NCBI RefSeq assembly: GCF_026626665.1
Contig: NZ_JAPNKE010000002.1
Location: 7,355,168-7,419,167 of the forward strand
Direction of reading: 5' to 3'
DNA: 64,000 nucleotides
Source of the DNA: Nannocystis pusilla
Lineage (GTDB): Bacteria > Myxococcota_A > Polyangia > Nannocystales > Nannocystaceae
Shown piece after piece: positions 1 through 29,658 of the stretch. A program made the translations under genes and the position numbers. Positions within the stretch are counted from its first letter, which is position 1; each line of letters starts with the position of its first letter. Below the pieces are notes generated by a model. The model was not told where the DNA came from. It made no database searches and saw only the letters and a program-made list of their open reading frames with translations.

Positions 1-17614
<17,614 letters not shown>

Positions 17615-17635
17615 CGAGGGCTCCTCGGCGCAGCG

Positions 17636-18682
17636 CTAGCGGCGGGCTCCGGTCGACACGATCGATCGGACCGCGGCGGCCGCGGCCTCGATGTCCTCGT
17701 CGCCGATCATGTAGTGGACGACGGCCCGGACCACGCCGTCGCGCAGCGTCCCCATGCGCACGCCGCGGCGCGACAGCAGCGCCAGGAAGTCCGAGGTCGA
17801 CAGGTCGTCGCGCTCGACGCGAAAGAAGATCATGTTGGTCTCGACCACCCGCGACGTGAGGCGAACGCCGGGGACCTCGCGCAGCAACTCCGCCAGTCGG
17901 GCCGCGCGGCGATGGTCCTCCGCCAGCCGGTCGACCATCGTCGACAGCGCGACGATTCCCGCGCTCGCCATGATGCCCCCCTGACGCAGGCCGCCGCCGA
18001 GCAACTTGCGGTAGCGCTTGACCCGATCGATGAAGGTTCGCCGGCCGCACACCATCGAGCCGAACGGCGCCGCCAGCCCCTTCGACAGGCAGAACTGCAC
18101 CGAGTCCGCGTCGCGGGCCAGCTCGGCCGCGCTTCGTCCCGTCGCCACCGCGGCGTTGAACAGGCGCGCGCCGTCGAGGTGAATCGGCAGGCCGTGCTCG
18201 TCGGCCAGCGACCTGACCTTTCGGACATACTCCGACGGCAGCACGCGCCCGCCCATCTGGCAGTGCGGGTTCTCGAGCACGAGCACCCCCGCCGGCGCGC
18301 ACTGATGGTCCAAGCGGTCGCGGATCGCCGCCCGCAGATCGGTCAGCGCCAGGGTCCCGTCGCTCTGCGTGGCGACGGGGTGCAGCACCAGGCCGCCGAC
18401 GACCGAGACGCTGCCGGCCTCGAAGTCGTAGAGATCGGTGCGGTCGCCGAGGATGACCTCGTGGCCGCGCGGGCAATGAGCGAGCAGCGCGGTCAGGTTG
18501 CCCTGCGTCCCGCTGCACACCAGCGCCGCGTCCTCCTTGCCGAGCATCTCCGCCGCCAGCGCCTCGAGCCGCGTCACCGTCGGGTCCTCGCCGTAACAGG
18601 CGTCGCCGACCTCGGCGTCGAACATCGCCTGGCGCATCGCCGCGGTCGGCTGGGTCACCGTGTCGCTGAGCATGTCAATCAT
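17636..18682 (-). CDS. Threonine aldolase-like PLP enzyme (beta-eliminating lyase family)
   Basis: This 348-residue protein has the fold-type I layout of low-specificity L-threonine aldolases: N-terminal MLSDTVTQPTAAM, the CSGTQGNL cofactor loop, the HLDGARLFNA motif, and SKGLAAPFGSMV, where the Lys would bind PLP. The family cleaves or forms beta-hydroxy-alpha-amino acids using glycine and an aldehyde. The start is ATG 18682, eight bases inside the end of the preceding gene, with a GGAGG site just upstream. Twenty-one bases separate its stop from the NRPS start. Between a modified-amino-acid gene set and the NRPS, it may make or recycle a beta-hydroxy amino acid; that role is inference, the family call is firm. 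Confidence 0.88.
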   Translation of the reverse strand: MIDMLSDTVTQPTAAMRQAMFDAEVGDACYGEDPTVTRLEALAAEMLGKEDAALVCSGTQGNLTALLAHCPRGHEVILGDRTDLYDFEAGSVSVVGGLVLHPVATQSDGTLALTDLRAAIRDRLDHQCAPAGVLVLENPHCQMGGRVLPSEYVRKVRSLADEHGLPIHLDGARLFNAAVATGRSAAELARDADSVQFCLSKGLAAPFGSMVCGRRTFIDRVKRYRKLLGGGLRQGGIMASAGIVALSTMVDRLAEDHRRAARLAELLREVPGVRLTSRVVETNMIFFRVERDDLSTSDFLALLSRRGVRMGTLRDGVVRAVVHYMIGDEDIEAAAAAVRSIVSTGARR

Positions 18683-21391
18683 CGGATCCTCCCGCGTCAG
18701 TACCTCGCGCGATCGAGGCCTGGACCGCCGCGCTGCGCCGGCGCTCCGCGGCGCTCCAGATCGCGCTCCGCCGGTGAAACTCGTCGGCGCCCCGCCGCAG
18801 CTCGGCAAGAGCCTCACCGAGCTGCTCGCCGACCACCCCCGGCCCGCCGCCGTGACGCAGCGCCCGGGCCGCGGCGCCGACGTCGTCGCATGTCTCTGGG
18901 TCAGCCCCGCCAGCGCCGCCAGCGGGTCGCCGCCGACGTCGAGCGCGCCGGCGATGCGCGAGCCGACCGCGCGGTGCGCCTCGTGAAACGTCATCGTCCC
19001 CGCGCGCACCAGCGCGTTGGCGACCTGCGTCGCGACCACCACGCCGCGCCGCGCCAGCGCCTCGCCGCGACCCGGGCGCGGTGTCAGACCCTCGATCATC
19101 AGGCGCAGCAGATCGCAGCTGTCGGCCAGCGCCGTCGCCGACGCGCCGCACTGCGAAACGCCCTCGGTGCCGACCTCGATCGCGTTGCTGAAGGGCGTCT
19201 TCTGCATCGCGTGCAGCGCGAAGCCCAGCGCGCTCGGCAGCGCCACCAGCTTGCCCTTGACGATCTCGAGCAAGTACGGGTTCTTCTTCTGCGGCATCAG
19301 CGACGAGCCGCCGGCCAGCTCGTCCGGCAGCGTGAACAGGCCGACGTCGGCCATGGTCCACAGCTGCAGGTCCTGGGCGAGGCGGCTGAGGTTCGTGCTG
19401 CACACCGCCCAGGCGCCGAGCAAGCGCAGGGCGAGGTCGCGGCTGGCGACCGCATCGAGCGCGCTGCGCTGACTGGTCGAGAAGCCGAGCAGCTCCGCAG
19501 TGACCTGCGGGCGGATCGGGAAGTCGGTCCCCGCGCCGGCGCCTGCTCCGAGCGGGCACACCTGCAGATCGTCGACGAGCTGCGCGAGCGCCTGCTGGTC
19601 ACGCGCCAGCGCGGCGTCGATCGACCACAAGTAATACGCGAGCACCCCGGGCTGGCCTGGCTGGAATTGGCTGTACACCGGCAGCACGACGTCGAGCGTG
19701 TCCGCGGCCTTGGCCAGGAGCGCGGCCCGCAGGCGCCACAGCGCGCGGAAGGTGTGCGTCAACCACTCGCGCGCCTCGAGCTTGAACAGGCACGCGTGGA
19801 TGTCGTTGCGCGAGCGCGCGGTGTGGACGGCGCCGGCGACCTGCGGCCCGAGCCGGGCGATCAGCGCCTGCTCGTACAGCGAATAGATGCCGCGCGGCGC
19901 CTGCCTGTCGACGAGCTCCGCGAAGCGAGCGGCCCGCATCGCCGCGATCTCCGTCAGCACCGGCGCGACCGCGGCCGCGTCGAGGATGCCCGCCTCGACC
20001 AGCATGAGCAGGTGCGCCTCGTCGATGGCCGCGAGGCGCTCGAGCTCGGCGCTCCGCTCGCTCGGCGTCGGCAGCTTGCGGACGATCTCGAGCGCCTCGG
20101 GCATGAGGATCTTGCGGATGCGACCTTCATCGCCCGCTCGCGGTTCGCTCAGCTGCACGACCTCGTGCGCGAGCATCGACCGCAGCGCCTGTTCCAGCAC
20201 CTCCGGGCGCTCGCTGGCGGCGATGACGTAGGCGATGCGATCGCGGAAGTCGCCCTGCGGCTCGACGTGCGTCCCGACCGGCTTGAGCGCCCCGAACACC
20301 GCCTCCACGTCGTCGGTCCGCGGCTCGCCCACCGGCGAATGCAGCGCCTCGACCACGCCCGCTCGCTCGGCGGCGAAGAAGCGGATCGCCGCGCAGCGCT
20401 CGCGCACGGGAGTCAGCTCGACCTCGCGGCCGGCGAAGAAGTCGACGACCGCGCCCAGGAGGTCGACGCCGATCGCCATCTCGACGACCTTCGGGATCAT
20501 CCCGCCGGCGAGGCGTGGGTTGATCTCGATGATCGCGGGCCGGCCGTCGCTGCCCAGGCGGCACTCGACGTGCGACGGGCCCGCGCGATAGCCGACTGCG
20601 CGCAGCGCCTCCGTCACCAATGATTGTAGCGCGCGCCCGGTCGCCGGACCGACGCGCGCGGGGAAGTCGTGGCCCATCTCGACGAAGAACGGCGCCGCCC
20701 CGAGGTGCTTCTTGGTGATGCCGACGACGTGGTCGCGACCGCCTGTGCTGAACACCTCGACGGAGAATTCTTCGCCGGGGAGGAACGCCTGAATCAGAAT
20801 GTCCGGCGGCGCCGCGATGCCGCGTTCGTTGCGCGGCTCGCTCAGCATCTTCCGGCCCACTTGCAGCAGCTCGGCCGCGGTGGCCACGAGGCGCACGCCG
20901 ACGCTGCCGGAGCCGAAGCAAGGCTTGACCACCACCGGGAACTTCAACTTCGGCGCCAGCTGCTCGAGCAGCGCCGGCGCGTCGACCTGGAACGTCTCGG
21001 GCGCGTTCACGCCGGCCCGCGCGAGCGCGCGCGCGAGCCGGCCCTTGTCACGACAGTTGCGCACCCCCTCGACGTCCGGCCCCGGGAGCGCCAGGCGAGC
21101 GGCGACCTGCGCCGCGGTCTCGATGAAGTACTCCGACGTCGACATCACCCCGACGACGTCGCCCTCCTGCGCGAGCAGGCGGCAGATCGCCGCGACGTCG
21201 CCGGTGTCGATCACGTGCGGCGCCACCATCTCCGCCGACAAATAGGCGTACAGCTCCGGACGCGCGGTCAGGAACAGCACGCGAAAGCCCCGCTCGCGCG
21301 CGCGTCGCAGGCACAGCTGGCCCGTGCCTGTCGTGTTGCTCTCGATGAAAACGAAGCTCCCGTTCCCATCGCGCGAACGCGTCGCGCTCAC
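18675..21391 (-). CDS. ATP-grasp / argininosuccinate-lyase-type fusion enzyme (one frame break near 18895)
   Basis: About 905 residues. The N-terminal half is an ATP-grasp ligase domain: KFPVVVKPCFGSGSVGV as nucleotide loop and IEINPRLAGGMIP as metal-binding segment, as in amino-acid ligases. The C-terminal half is a fumarase/argininosuccinate lyase superfamily domain with HTARSRNDIH and the signature GGSSLMPQKKNP. GTG 21391 overlaps the upstream stop as GTGA, with CGGAGG before it. One base is missing near 18895; adding one C gives the tail LTPETCDDVG and a stop at 18675 that overlaps the aldolase start. Lyases of this family release fumarate from an aspartate adduct. The ligase half could form such an adduct, turning a carboxylate into an amide, or the lyase could act on an adduct made by the neighbouring PLP enzyme. 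Both are inference. Confidence 0.85.
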
Positions 21392-22460
21392 CACGAGGGC
21401 CTCCGACTGAGCTGCTCCATCACCGGGACCACGAGGTGGGGCTGGCCGGTCACCTCCGCCAGAGTCCGCCGATCCCACTCGATGTACGCCCACGGCCCGC
21501 TCGCCTGCGACGGGTGCGTCACCCGCGTCGGCGCCTCGGTCGGCACGACGCGGTCGAACTCGTTGGCGACCAGCCACTGGCGATTGAACACGGTGTCCAT
21601 GTAGCGATAGCCCTCGTCCGGCGCGAGGAACACCACGGTCTTCCCGGGCGCGTGCAGCCACCGCGCCACCTGGTACGCCGCCCCCGAGGTCGGGCCGCAG
21701 AACAGGCCGAACTCGCTGTGGAGCCGGCGCGTCCACGCGAACGCGTCGCCGGCCGAGACCCAGTGGACCTCGTCGAAGCACGAGTGGTCGAGGTTGCCCG
21801 GGTGGATCGAATTCCCAGCCCGCGCAGCTTGCGTTTGCCCACCGGCAGGCCGAACAGCACGCTGCCGAAGGTGTCGACCCCGACCAGCTTGATCGACGGA
21901 TCGATCTCCCGCAGCGTCTTGATCGTCCCGCACGACGACCCGCCCGAGCCGACCGTCGCCACCACCACGATGTCGGTGCCGAGCGCGTTCAGCAGCTGCT
22001 CGGCGAACTCGCGGTAGGCCCGTTGATTGTCGAGGTTGTCGTACTGCCGCGTCCAGAACGCGCGCGGGTTGTCGCGGATGAGCTCCTGCAGCGCCTCGAG
22101 GCGCATGACCTGGATGTTGTTGTCGGTGCCGAGCCCCGAGCCGACGATCTGCACCTCGCCGCCGAGGTGTCGCAGCAGCTCCTCGAGGCGGTCGTCGATC
22201 GCCGCGTCGCTGACGATGTGGAACGGGATCCCCTTCTCCGCGCAGACGATCCCGATCCCCAGCGCGAACGTCCCGCTCGAGCTCTCCACGATCGGCACGT
22301 CGCGGTGGATCTCCCCGCGCGCGATCCCGCGTTCGATGATGTATTTGGCCGGCAGGATCTTCATCAGGCGAAACGCCGCCACCACCAGGTTCGGGCCCAG
22401 GCCGATGAGCGACGGGTCGCACAGCGAGCTCGACCGGTTGTCAAAGATCTTGGCGTTCAT
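21388..22460 (-). CDS. Cysteine synthase / cystathionine beta-synthase-like PLP enzyme (frame break near 21818)
   Basis: A fold-type II PLP enzyme of about 356 residues that catalyses beta-replacement or elimination. Visible are LPAKYIIERG (the Lys is the likely PLP ligand), VESSSGTFALGIG, and GSGGSSCGTIK (phosphate-binding glycine loop). The C-terminal half (GNLDHSCFDEVHWVSAGDAF, CGPTSGAAYQ) is in another frame; one missing G near 21818 restores LGNSIHPGN. ATG 22460 overlaps the previous stop as ATGA. It resembles SbnA-type enzymes, which use a phosphorylated hydroxy amino acid and an amino-acid amine donor to make a diamino acid precursor. A GHMP kinase sits two genes upstream, fitting such a phosphorylated substrate. 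Family firm, substrate inferred. Confidence 0.85.
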
Positions 22461-23155
22461 GGGTGGACCCTCCGCGAACGGTCGCGCCGGCGGATCTCGG
22501 CGAGGAAGGCGTCGGCCCTCGGGCTCAGCCCCGCGCACTTGCGGGTCACCTCGCCCCATTCGGCCTCGGTGAACGGATCCGGCTCGCCGAGCAGCGCGCG
22601 CTGGTAGTCCCACTCGAGCGCGCGCTCGACGATCGTCGCCATCTCGGCGGCGAACTTGCTGCGATCGAGCGTGTGGCGCGGGAGCGACTGGAACGACGCG
22701 GCGTCGCGTTCGGGGCGCTCGCACACCTCGTCGAGGTGGAGCTGGCCATGGTCGCACTTGCGGATCCGCAGATCGTGGCGCCGTCCGCCCGGCGCCTGGA
22801 TCGCCAGCGAATACAGCCCCGGCTCGACCCGCCCGCCCCCGCCGATCCGGGCCCCGGGCAGCCGGTAATAGCCGATCTCGTCCGGCGTGACGTGGACGAC
22901 CTCGAGCTCCGAGTACTTGACCATCGAGCGGTGGCGGAAGCTCGACACCAGATATTCGCGCGCGCCGAGTCGATGCACCCAGTAGAGGATCACGGGGTGC
23001 AGGCGGACCACGCAGGCGAACGCCTCGAACAGCGCGGTCAGCTCGGCCGGCCCGAGCACGTCGAACGCGTCCTCGCGGTAGAACAGCCGGCGCAGGAGCG
23101 GACGCCGGCGCCGCTCGCTCGCGAACGGGGACGCGTGTGCCTCAGGTCCGGTCAA
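22457..23155 (-). CDS. Uncharacterised 232-aa protein of the lipopeptide operon
   Basis: I do not recognise this family. The protein is soluble-looking, without signal peptide or membrane segment, rich in Arg and aromatic residues (LHPVILYWVHRLG, VHVTPDEIGYYRLPG). It includes a Gly-rich turn (ARIGGGGRVEPG) and a Cys/His segment (RKCDHGQLHLDEVCERPE) that could bind a metal. The start overlaps the kinase stop by 14 nt and its stop overlaps the next ATG as ATGA, so it is translationally coupled on both sides and very probably functions with the kinase and the PLP enzyme. Base composition matches its neighbours. It might be an enzyme subunit, a carrier-like helper, or a new family of tailoring enzyme. 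Confidence 0.8.
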   Translation of the reverse strand: MTGPEAHASPFASERRRRPLLRRLFYREDAFDVLGPAELTALFEAFACVVRLHPVILYWVHRLGAREYLVSSFRHRSMVKYSELEVVHVTPDEIGYYRLPGARIGGGGRVEPGLYSLAIQAPGGRRHDLRIRKCDHGQLHLDEVCERPERDAASFQSLPRHTLDRSKFAAEMATIVERALEWDYQRALLGEPDPFTEAEWGEVTRKCAGLSPRADAFLAEIRRRDRSRRVHP

Positions 23156-24071
23156 AGCTGCTCCAATCCAGAGTGCTCGGCGGCCGCATCGGCGCCTTGA
23201 GGGCCGTGTAGACCTCGACCTGTCCGTAGGGCCGCAATTCCGCCTGGGCCCGCTCGCAGCGCGCCGCGTGGTCGGCCTCGGTGCGGTCGTACAGGATCCC
23301 GAGGCACGTCCCGCTGTGCGTGGTGATGAGGCCCGCGCCGCCGGTCTGCTCGCACACCGCGTGCATCAGATCGAGGTACTTCTTGCGGTTGAACCGCTGA
23401 TTGACGTACGCGCTGGTGGTCGACACCTCACCGACCGCGTGAAGATCTCCGCGCTGGAACCCGCGGCGAATTCGATCGAGCAGCTCGCGGAACCGCCGCT
23501 TCTCCTCGAGCGAATAGTGGGCCGCGCCGCGGCGGTGATACTCGAGCGTCTCGATCTGCCCGCCCTCGTCGAGCGACAGCACCTCGACCTGCGGCAGGAA
23601 GCCGAGCCGCTCGAGCAGCGCCCCCTTGACGTGGAAGTAGGCCACCGACTCCGAGAACATCACCCCGTCGGTCGGCTCGACCTCGCTGAGGCTGCGGCAC
23701 AGCTCGTCGACCGGCAGCTCGAAGCCGAGGTGGGCCTCGATCGCCCGCGCGGTGGCGACGAGGTCGGCCGACGAGCTGCTGAGGCCCTTGCCGCACGGGA
23801 TCTCGCTGGCCAAGAACAGCTGCCCGCCGCCGCTCTCGCCGTACTTGCGCAGCAGGCTCTGGGCCAGCCGCTGCGATTTGGTCTTCCACCGCGGGCACAC
23901 CTCGAGCGTCTCGCTCTCGTCGGAGCGGTAGAAGTGGGCCACCGCGTGGCGCTCGATCGGCAGCGTGACGAGGAAGTCCTCGCCGTCGGGCAGAGCCCCC
24001 TGCAGCAGCTCCCCGAAGGAACCAAAGGAGACGCCGGAAGCTGCGGTTCCCTCGGGTAGCGACCAAGACAC
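23142..24071 (-). CDS. GHMP-family kinase, L-threonine kinase (PduX)-like
   Basis: The N-terminus carries GSFGELLQG, close to the GTCGELxQG signature of PduX L-threonine kinases. The ATP loop is PCGKGLSSSSADL, the GHMP motif PxxxGLxSSxA. Near the C-terminus TTHSGTCLGILYD matches GHMP motif 3. Family members phosphorylate a hydroxyl of a small metabolite; PduX makes O-phospho-L-threonine. GTG 24071 is chosen because GGAG lies seven bases upstream and the signature then sits near residue 12; a TTG at 24107 in the same frame is the longer alternative. Fifty-five bases separate it from the upstream ArgGH stop and it overlaps the next gene by 14 nt. Phosphorylation would activate a Thr- or Ser-like amino acid for the downstream beta-replacement enzyme; this is inference. 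Confidence 0.82.
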   Translation of the reverse strand: MSWSLPEGTAASGVSFGSFGELLQGALPDGEDFLVTLPIERHAVAHFYRSDESETLEVCPRWKTKSQRLAQSLLRKYGESGGGQLFLASEIPCGKGLSSSSADLVATARAIEAHLGFELPVDELCRSLSEVEPTDGVMFSESVAYFHVKGALLERLGFLPQVEVLSLDEGGQIETLEYHRRGAAHYSLEEKRRFRELLDRIRRGFQRGDLHAVGEVSTTSAYVNQRFNRKKYLDLMHAVCEQTGGAGLITTHSGTCLGILYDRTEADHAARCERAQAELRPYGQVEVYTALKAPMRPPSTLDWSSFDRT

Positions 24072-24085
24072 GTTCGGCTCCGATC

Positions 24086-24117
24086 GAATGGCAAGAGTGA
24101 ATGGCAAGAGTGAATGG
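24086..24117. repeat. 13-bp tandem duplication at the kinase 5' end
   Basis: GAATGGCAAGAGT occurs at 24086 and 24099, with a partial third copy (GAATGG) at 24112. It lies just upstream of the chosen GTG start of the GHMP kinase and would be coding if the TTG at 24107 is used. Confidence 0.75.
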
Positions 24118-24125
24118 GCGCGCTC

Positions 24126-26753
<2,628 letters not shown>

Positions 26754-26758
26754 GTTCG

Positions 26759-27598
26759 TCACCTCGATGTCTTGGTCCTGAGAGGCTCCCGCGTGCCGGG
26801 GATGACCACGGCCTGCTCGCCGACCTCGTTGAGGCTCACGGCCACGCTGTAGCGCTTGCCGTCGAGCTCGATCGTGCAGCCGCCGCGCTCCCCGAAGGTG
26901 AACACGCGCAGCAGATCGACGAACTCGCGGGCCGTGTAGCGCTGCTCGGGGTCGAGCTCGCGGACCGCGTCGGCCTGCGCGATCTTCTTGAAGGTGCCTT
27001 TGTGCCGCTGCGGGAACACGTGGTACGACTGGTCCTCCAGCGACGGCCAGGTCGCCTGGAACAGCCGGATCGACTCCCGCACGTGCTTGTCGTAGATGAC
27101 GACGCCGGTGTCGGCCTTGTCGACGCGCACGCGGCTCTGGCTGATGATAGGTCCGGCGTCGACCTCCGAGACCATGCGGTGGATGCTCACCCCCGCCGGC
27201 GTCCCGTCCAGCTCGGCCCAGGCGTAATAATAAAAGCCCTTGTTGTAGGGCAGGTAGCCGGGGTGGAGGTTGACCGAGTCGCGCCGGGCGACCTGCAGGA
27301 AGCGCGCGTCGAGGATGTAGTCGAAGTAGATCGAGACGACGAAGTCCGGCGCGAGCGGACGGATCTTCGCGTCGAACTCCGCCCGCGCGGTCTGGATGTC
27401 GATCATCTCGACGCCGTGCTCGCCGCACAGCGCCGCGATCTCTTCGGCGCACACCATGTTGTGCGCGGGGTGGACGACGACCGCCGGCACCCGCACCTTC
27501 TCGCGCCGCAACAAGTAGCGGAGCACCTCCAGCCCCGGCTCGTTGTCGATGCAGGGGAGCACGATGATCGGGGTCGCGTCTGGCATGATTTCGGCCAT
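26759..27598 (-). CDS. Formyltransferase-like protein (methionyl-tRNA formyltransferase / GART fold)
   Basis: 279 residues with the hallmarks of the formyl_trans_N fold: PDFVVSIYFDYIL, the catalytic-type NLHPGYLPYNKGF (Asn-His pair), GVSIHRMVSEVDAGPIISQ, and a short C-terminal extension. Family enzymes transfer a formyl group from 10-formyltetrahydrofolate to an amine (Met-tRNA, GAR, UDP-Ara4N, N-hydroxyornithine). Its place in an NRPS operon suggests that it modifies an amine of a precursor or of the peptide, although relatives can also process other one-carbon adducts. ATG 27598 follows the methyltransferase stop by ten bases. An internal ATG at residue 5 is an alternative start. Confidence 0.85.
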   Translation of the reverse strand: MAEIMPDATPIIVLPCIDNEPGLEVLRYLLRREKVRVPAVVVHPAHNMVCAEEIAALCGEHGVEMIDIQTARAEFDAKIRPLAPDFVVSIYFDYILDARFLQVARRDSVNLHPGYLPYNKGFYYYAWAELDGTPAGVSIHRMVSEVDAGPIISQSRVRVDKADTGVVIYDKHVRESIRLFQATWPSLEDQSYHVFPQRHKGTFKKIAQADAVRELDPEQRYTAREFVDLLRVFTFGERGGCTIELDGKRYSVAVSLNEVGEQAVVIPGTREPLRTKTSR

Positions 27599-27607
27599 CC
27601 TTCCGGG

Positions 27608-28675
27608 CTACTCCGCGGCAGGCTTGAGGACGTAACAGATGCCGAACCCGGTCGGGTCCGCCTTGGCGCTCGTGACCTCGCGGATGACGATCTCGTAGCC
27701 GGACTCGGCGAAGATCTCGTCCCAGCGCTGCTTGGGCAGCAGCAGCTGATTCGTGAAGGGGTGGAGCAGGAAGTACGGGTTGTAGTAACCGAGCCCCACC
27801 GGCGACTGCATGGCCTCGCGGTTGTCGATGTCGTAATCGACCTCCATCACCATGAGGTAGCTGCGGGCGAACTTGGTCCGCATGCGCCGGAGATAGGCGA
27901 CGAGCGCGTCGTGCCCGATCTGGGCGATGATCTCCTGCAGCACGAAGCCCATCAGGATGAAGTCGGGCTCCTCCTCGATCTCGTAGTCGAGGGCGTCGAC
28001 GTTGACGAGCCGCACCTGCCCCTCGAGCCCGAATTCGGCGATCTTCTGCAGCCCCGCCTGGTAGGCGTCGCGGTCGGGTTCGATGCCGACGGCCCGGATG
28101 CCGCCGAGCTCGCGCGCCAAGGTGCACAGATACAGCGCGTTGCCGCAGCCGAAGTCGACGATGTTGGTGGCGTCGGGCTTGACGCGCCGGATAAAGTCCT
28201 TGGTGATGGGGATGGTGTCGTACTGGGAGATCTCGCAGCTCCCGGTGCCGACCCACTTGCCGTTGCGCGCGTAGGCCCCGGCCCCCTTTCGCAACATCGC
28301 GCCGACGTTGGCGAAGATGTTCTCGTAGCCGCCGACGAGGATCTTGAACCAACCCTCGTAGTGCTCGAAGCGCTCGCCGTACTCCGAGAGGCGAAAGCTC
28401 GGGGCGTCCGCGGGCCCGTCCTTGTTCAAGATGCCCTCGACGGCGAGGTACTCGAACACGGTGCGCAGGAGGTAGGCGTCGAAGCCGCGCCGGGCCGCGA
28501 TCTCCTCCAAACTCCGCTGCTGCCGGAGGTCGTCGAACACGCCCTCCTGCATCATCTGCCAGATCACCTTGGCCCCGACGAAGCCGCGGATGTAATCGAG
28601 GGTCTTGCCGAGCCCCGGCTGGAACCAGGGGGCGTCGAGCAGCTCGGCGATCGTGGGGGAAGCACCTGAATTCAT
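27608..28675 (-). CDS. SAM-dependent class I methyltransferase
   Basis: A 355-residue protein. After an N-terminal helical region resembling the dimerisation/winged-helix part of O- and N-methyltransferases (SLEEIAARRGFDAYLLRTVFEYL), it carries motif I VDFGCGNALYLCTLA and an acidic motif II (VGIEPD), then LVNVDALDYE. The family transfers a methyl group from SAM to O, N or C atoms. ATG 28675 overlaps the aminotransferase stop as ATGA, showing coupling. The substrate is unknown; an amino-acid precursor or the finished lipopeptide are both possible. Family assignment is firm. Confidence 0.88.
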   Translation of the reverse strand: MNSGASPTIAELLDAPWFQPGLGKTLDYIRGFVGAKVIWQMMQEGVFDDLRQQRSLEEIAARRGFDAYLLRTVFEYLAVEGILNKDGPADAPSFRLSEYGERFEHYEGWFKILVGGYENIFANVGAMLRKGAGAYARNGKWVGTGSCEISQYDTIPITKDFIRRVKPDATNIVDFGCGNALYLCTLARELGGIRAVGIEPDRDAYQAGLQKIAEFGLEGQVRLVNVDALDYEIEEEPDFILMGFVLQEIIAQIGHDALVAYLRRMRTKFARSYLMVMEVDYDIDNREAMQSPVGLGYYNPYFLLHPFTNQLLLPKQRWDEIFAESGYEIVIREVTSAKADPTGFGICYVLKPAAE

Positions 28676-29658
28676 GACTCTCGCCCTCCCGCGTATTCGC
28701 TCATCGCCGCCAGCAATCGGTCGTTGTCGGCCGTCAGCCCGACGCTGATCCGGGCGTGGCCTGTGAGGCCGAAGCGCTCGGTGTCCGAGACGCGGATCCG
28801 TCGCTCGCGGAGGAAGGCGTCGATGGGCCTGTCGGGCCTGTTCTTCACCAGCACGAAGTTCCCGGCCGAGGGGTAGACGCGCAGCCCGAGGCGCGCGAGG
28901 CCCTCGCGGATGCGCTCGCGCTCGGCCACCGTCCGCTCGACGTGCCGCGCGCGCAGGCCGTCGTTGGCGAGCGCCGCCTCGAGCGCGTGCAGCTCGAGCG
29001 CGCCGACGTTGCAGTACCACTGCTTGCGCTTGACGGCGGCGATGACGTCGGCCTCGCCGAACACCGCCCCGAGCCGCGCGCCGGCGAGGCCGAACGACTT
29101 GGAGAACGAGCGGAACACGAACACGCCGCCGCCGAACTCGGGGCGTCCGGCGCTCTTGCCGGCGTAGTCGACGTAGGTCTCGTCGATGCAGACCTTGCCG
29201 GCCCGCGCGCGGATCGTCGCCAGCTCGTCGGGCGACAGCGGCCGCCCGGTCGGATTCGAGGGATCGGCGAGGAAGACGAAGTCGTCCGCGGTCAGCCGCT
29301 CGAGGTCGGCCGGGTGCAGCGCGAATTCATCGGTGAGGCGGATCTCGAGGTGGCGATAGCCGAGGATCCGGATCCGTCCGATATACCCGTTGAAACCCGG
29401 CCAGGCGGTGGCGTAGCGCATGGCCGGGAATTCGTGGCTCAGCCGGTCGAAGGCCTCGTCGATCCCCCGCACCAGCGCCATGTTCGCCGGCGAGCACTCG
29501 TAATAGCGCGCCAGCGCGGCGAGGACGCGCGCCTCGGAGTCGAACGGGTAGCGGTTGACGAGCTCGGCCCCCGCCTGAATACCCGCCAGGATCGGCTGGG
29601 CCACCGGCTCGGGGTTCTCGTTGAACGCCAACATCAGAGGTCGTGGATCTGCGCTCAT
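28672..29658 (-). CDS. HisC/CobD-like class I/II aminotransferase (PLP)
   Basis: 328 residues of the histidinol-phosphate aminotransferase branch: LAFNENPEPVAQPI near the start, NRYPFDSEARVLAAL, LADPSNPTGRPLS (Asn-Pro of the cofactor pocket), CIDETYVDYAG, and SFSKSFGLAGARLG with the PLP-binding Lys. This branch also contains CobD, the O-phosphothreonine decarboxylase. A PduX-like kinase in the same operon makes a phosphothreonine substrate conceivable, but transamination of a keto or amino precursor is equally possible. ATG 29658 overlaps the oxygenase stop by four bases; its own stop overlaps the methyltransferase start. Family firm, reaction not settled. Confidence 0.86.
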   Translation of the reverse strand: MSADPRPLMLAFNENPEPVAQPILAGIQAGAELVNRYPFDSEARVLAALARYYECSPANMALVRGIDEAFDRLSHEFPAMRYATAWPGFNGYIGRIRILGYRHLEIRLTDEFALHPADLERLTADDFVFLADPSNPTGRPLSPDELATIRARAGKVCIDETYVDYAGKSAGRPEFGGGVFVFRSFSKSFGLAGARLGAVFGEADVIAAVKRKQWYCNVGALELHALEAALANDGLRARHVERTVAERERIREGLARLGLRVYPSAGNFVLVKNRPDRPIDAFLRERRIRVSDTERFGLTGHARISVGLTADNDRLLAAMSEYAGGRES

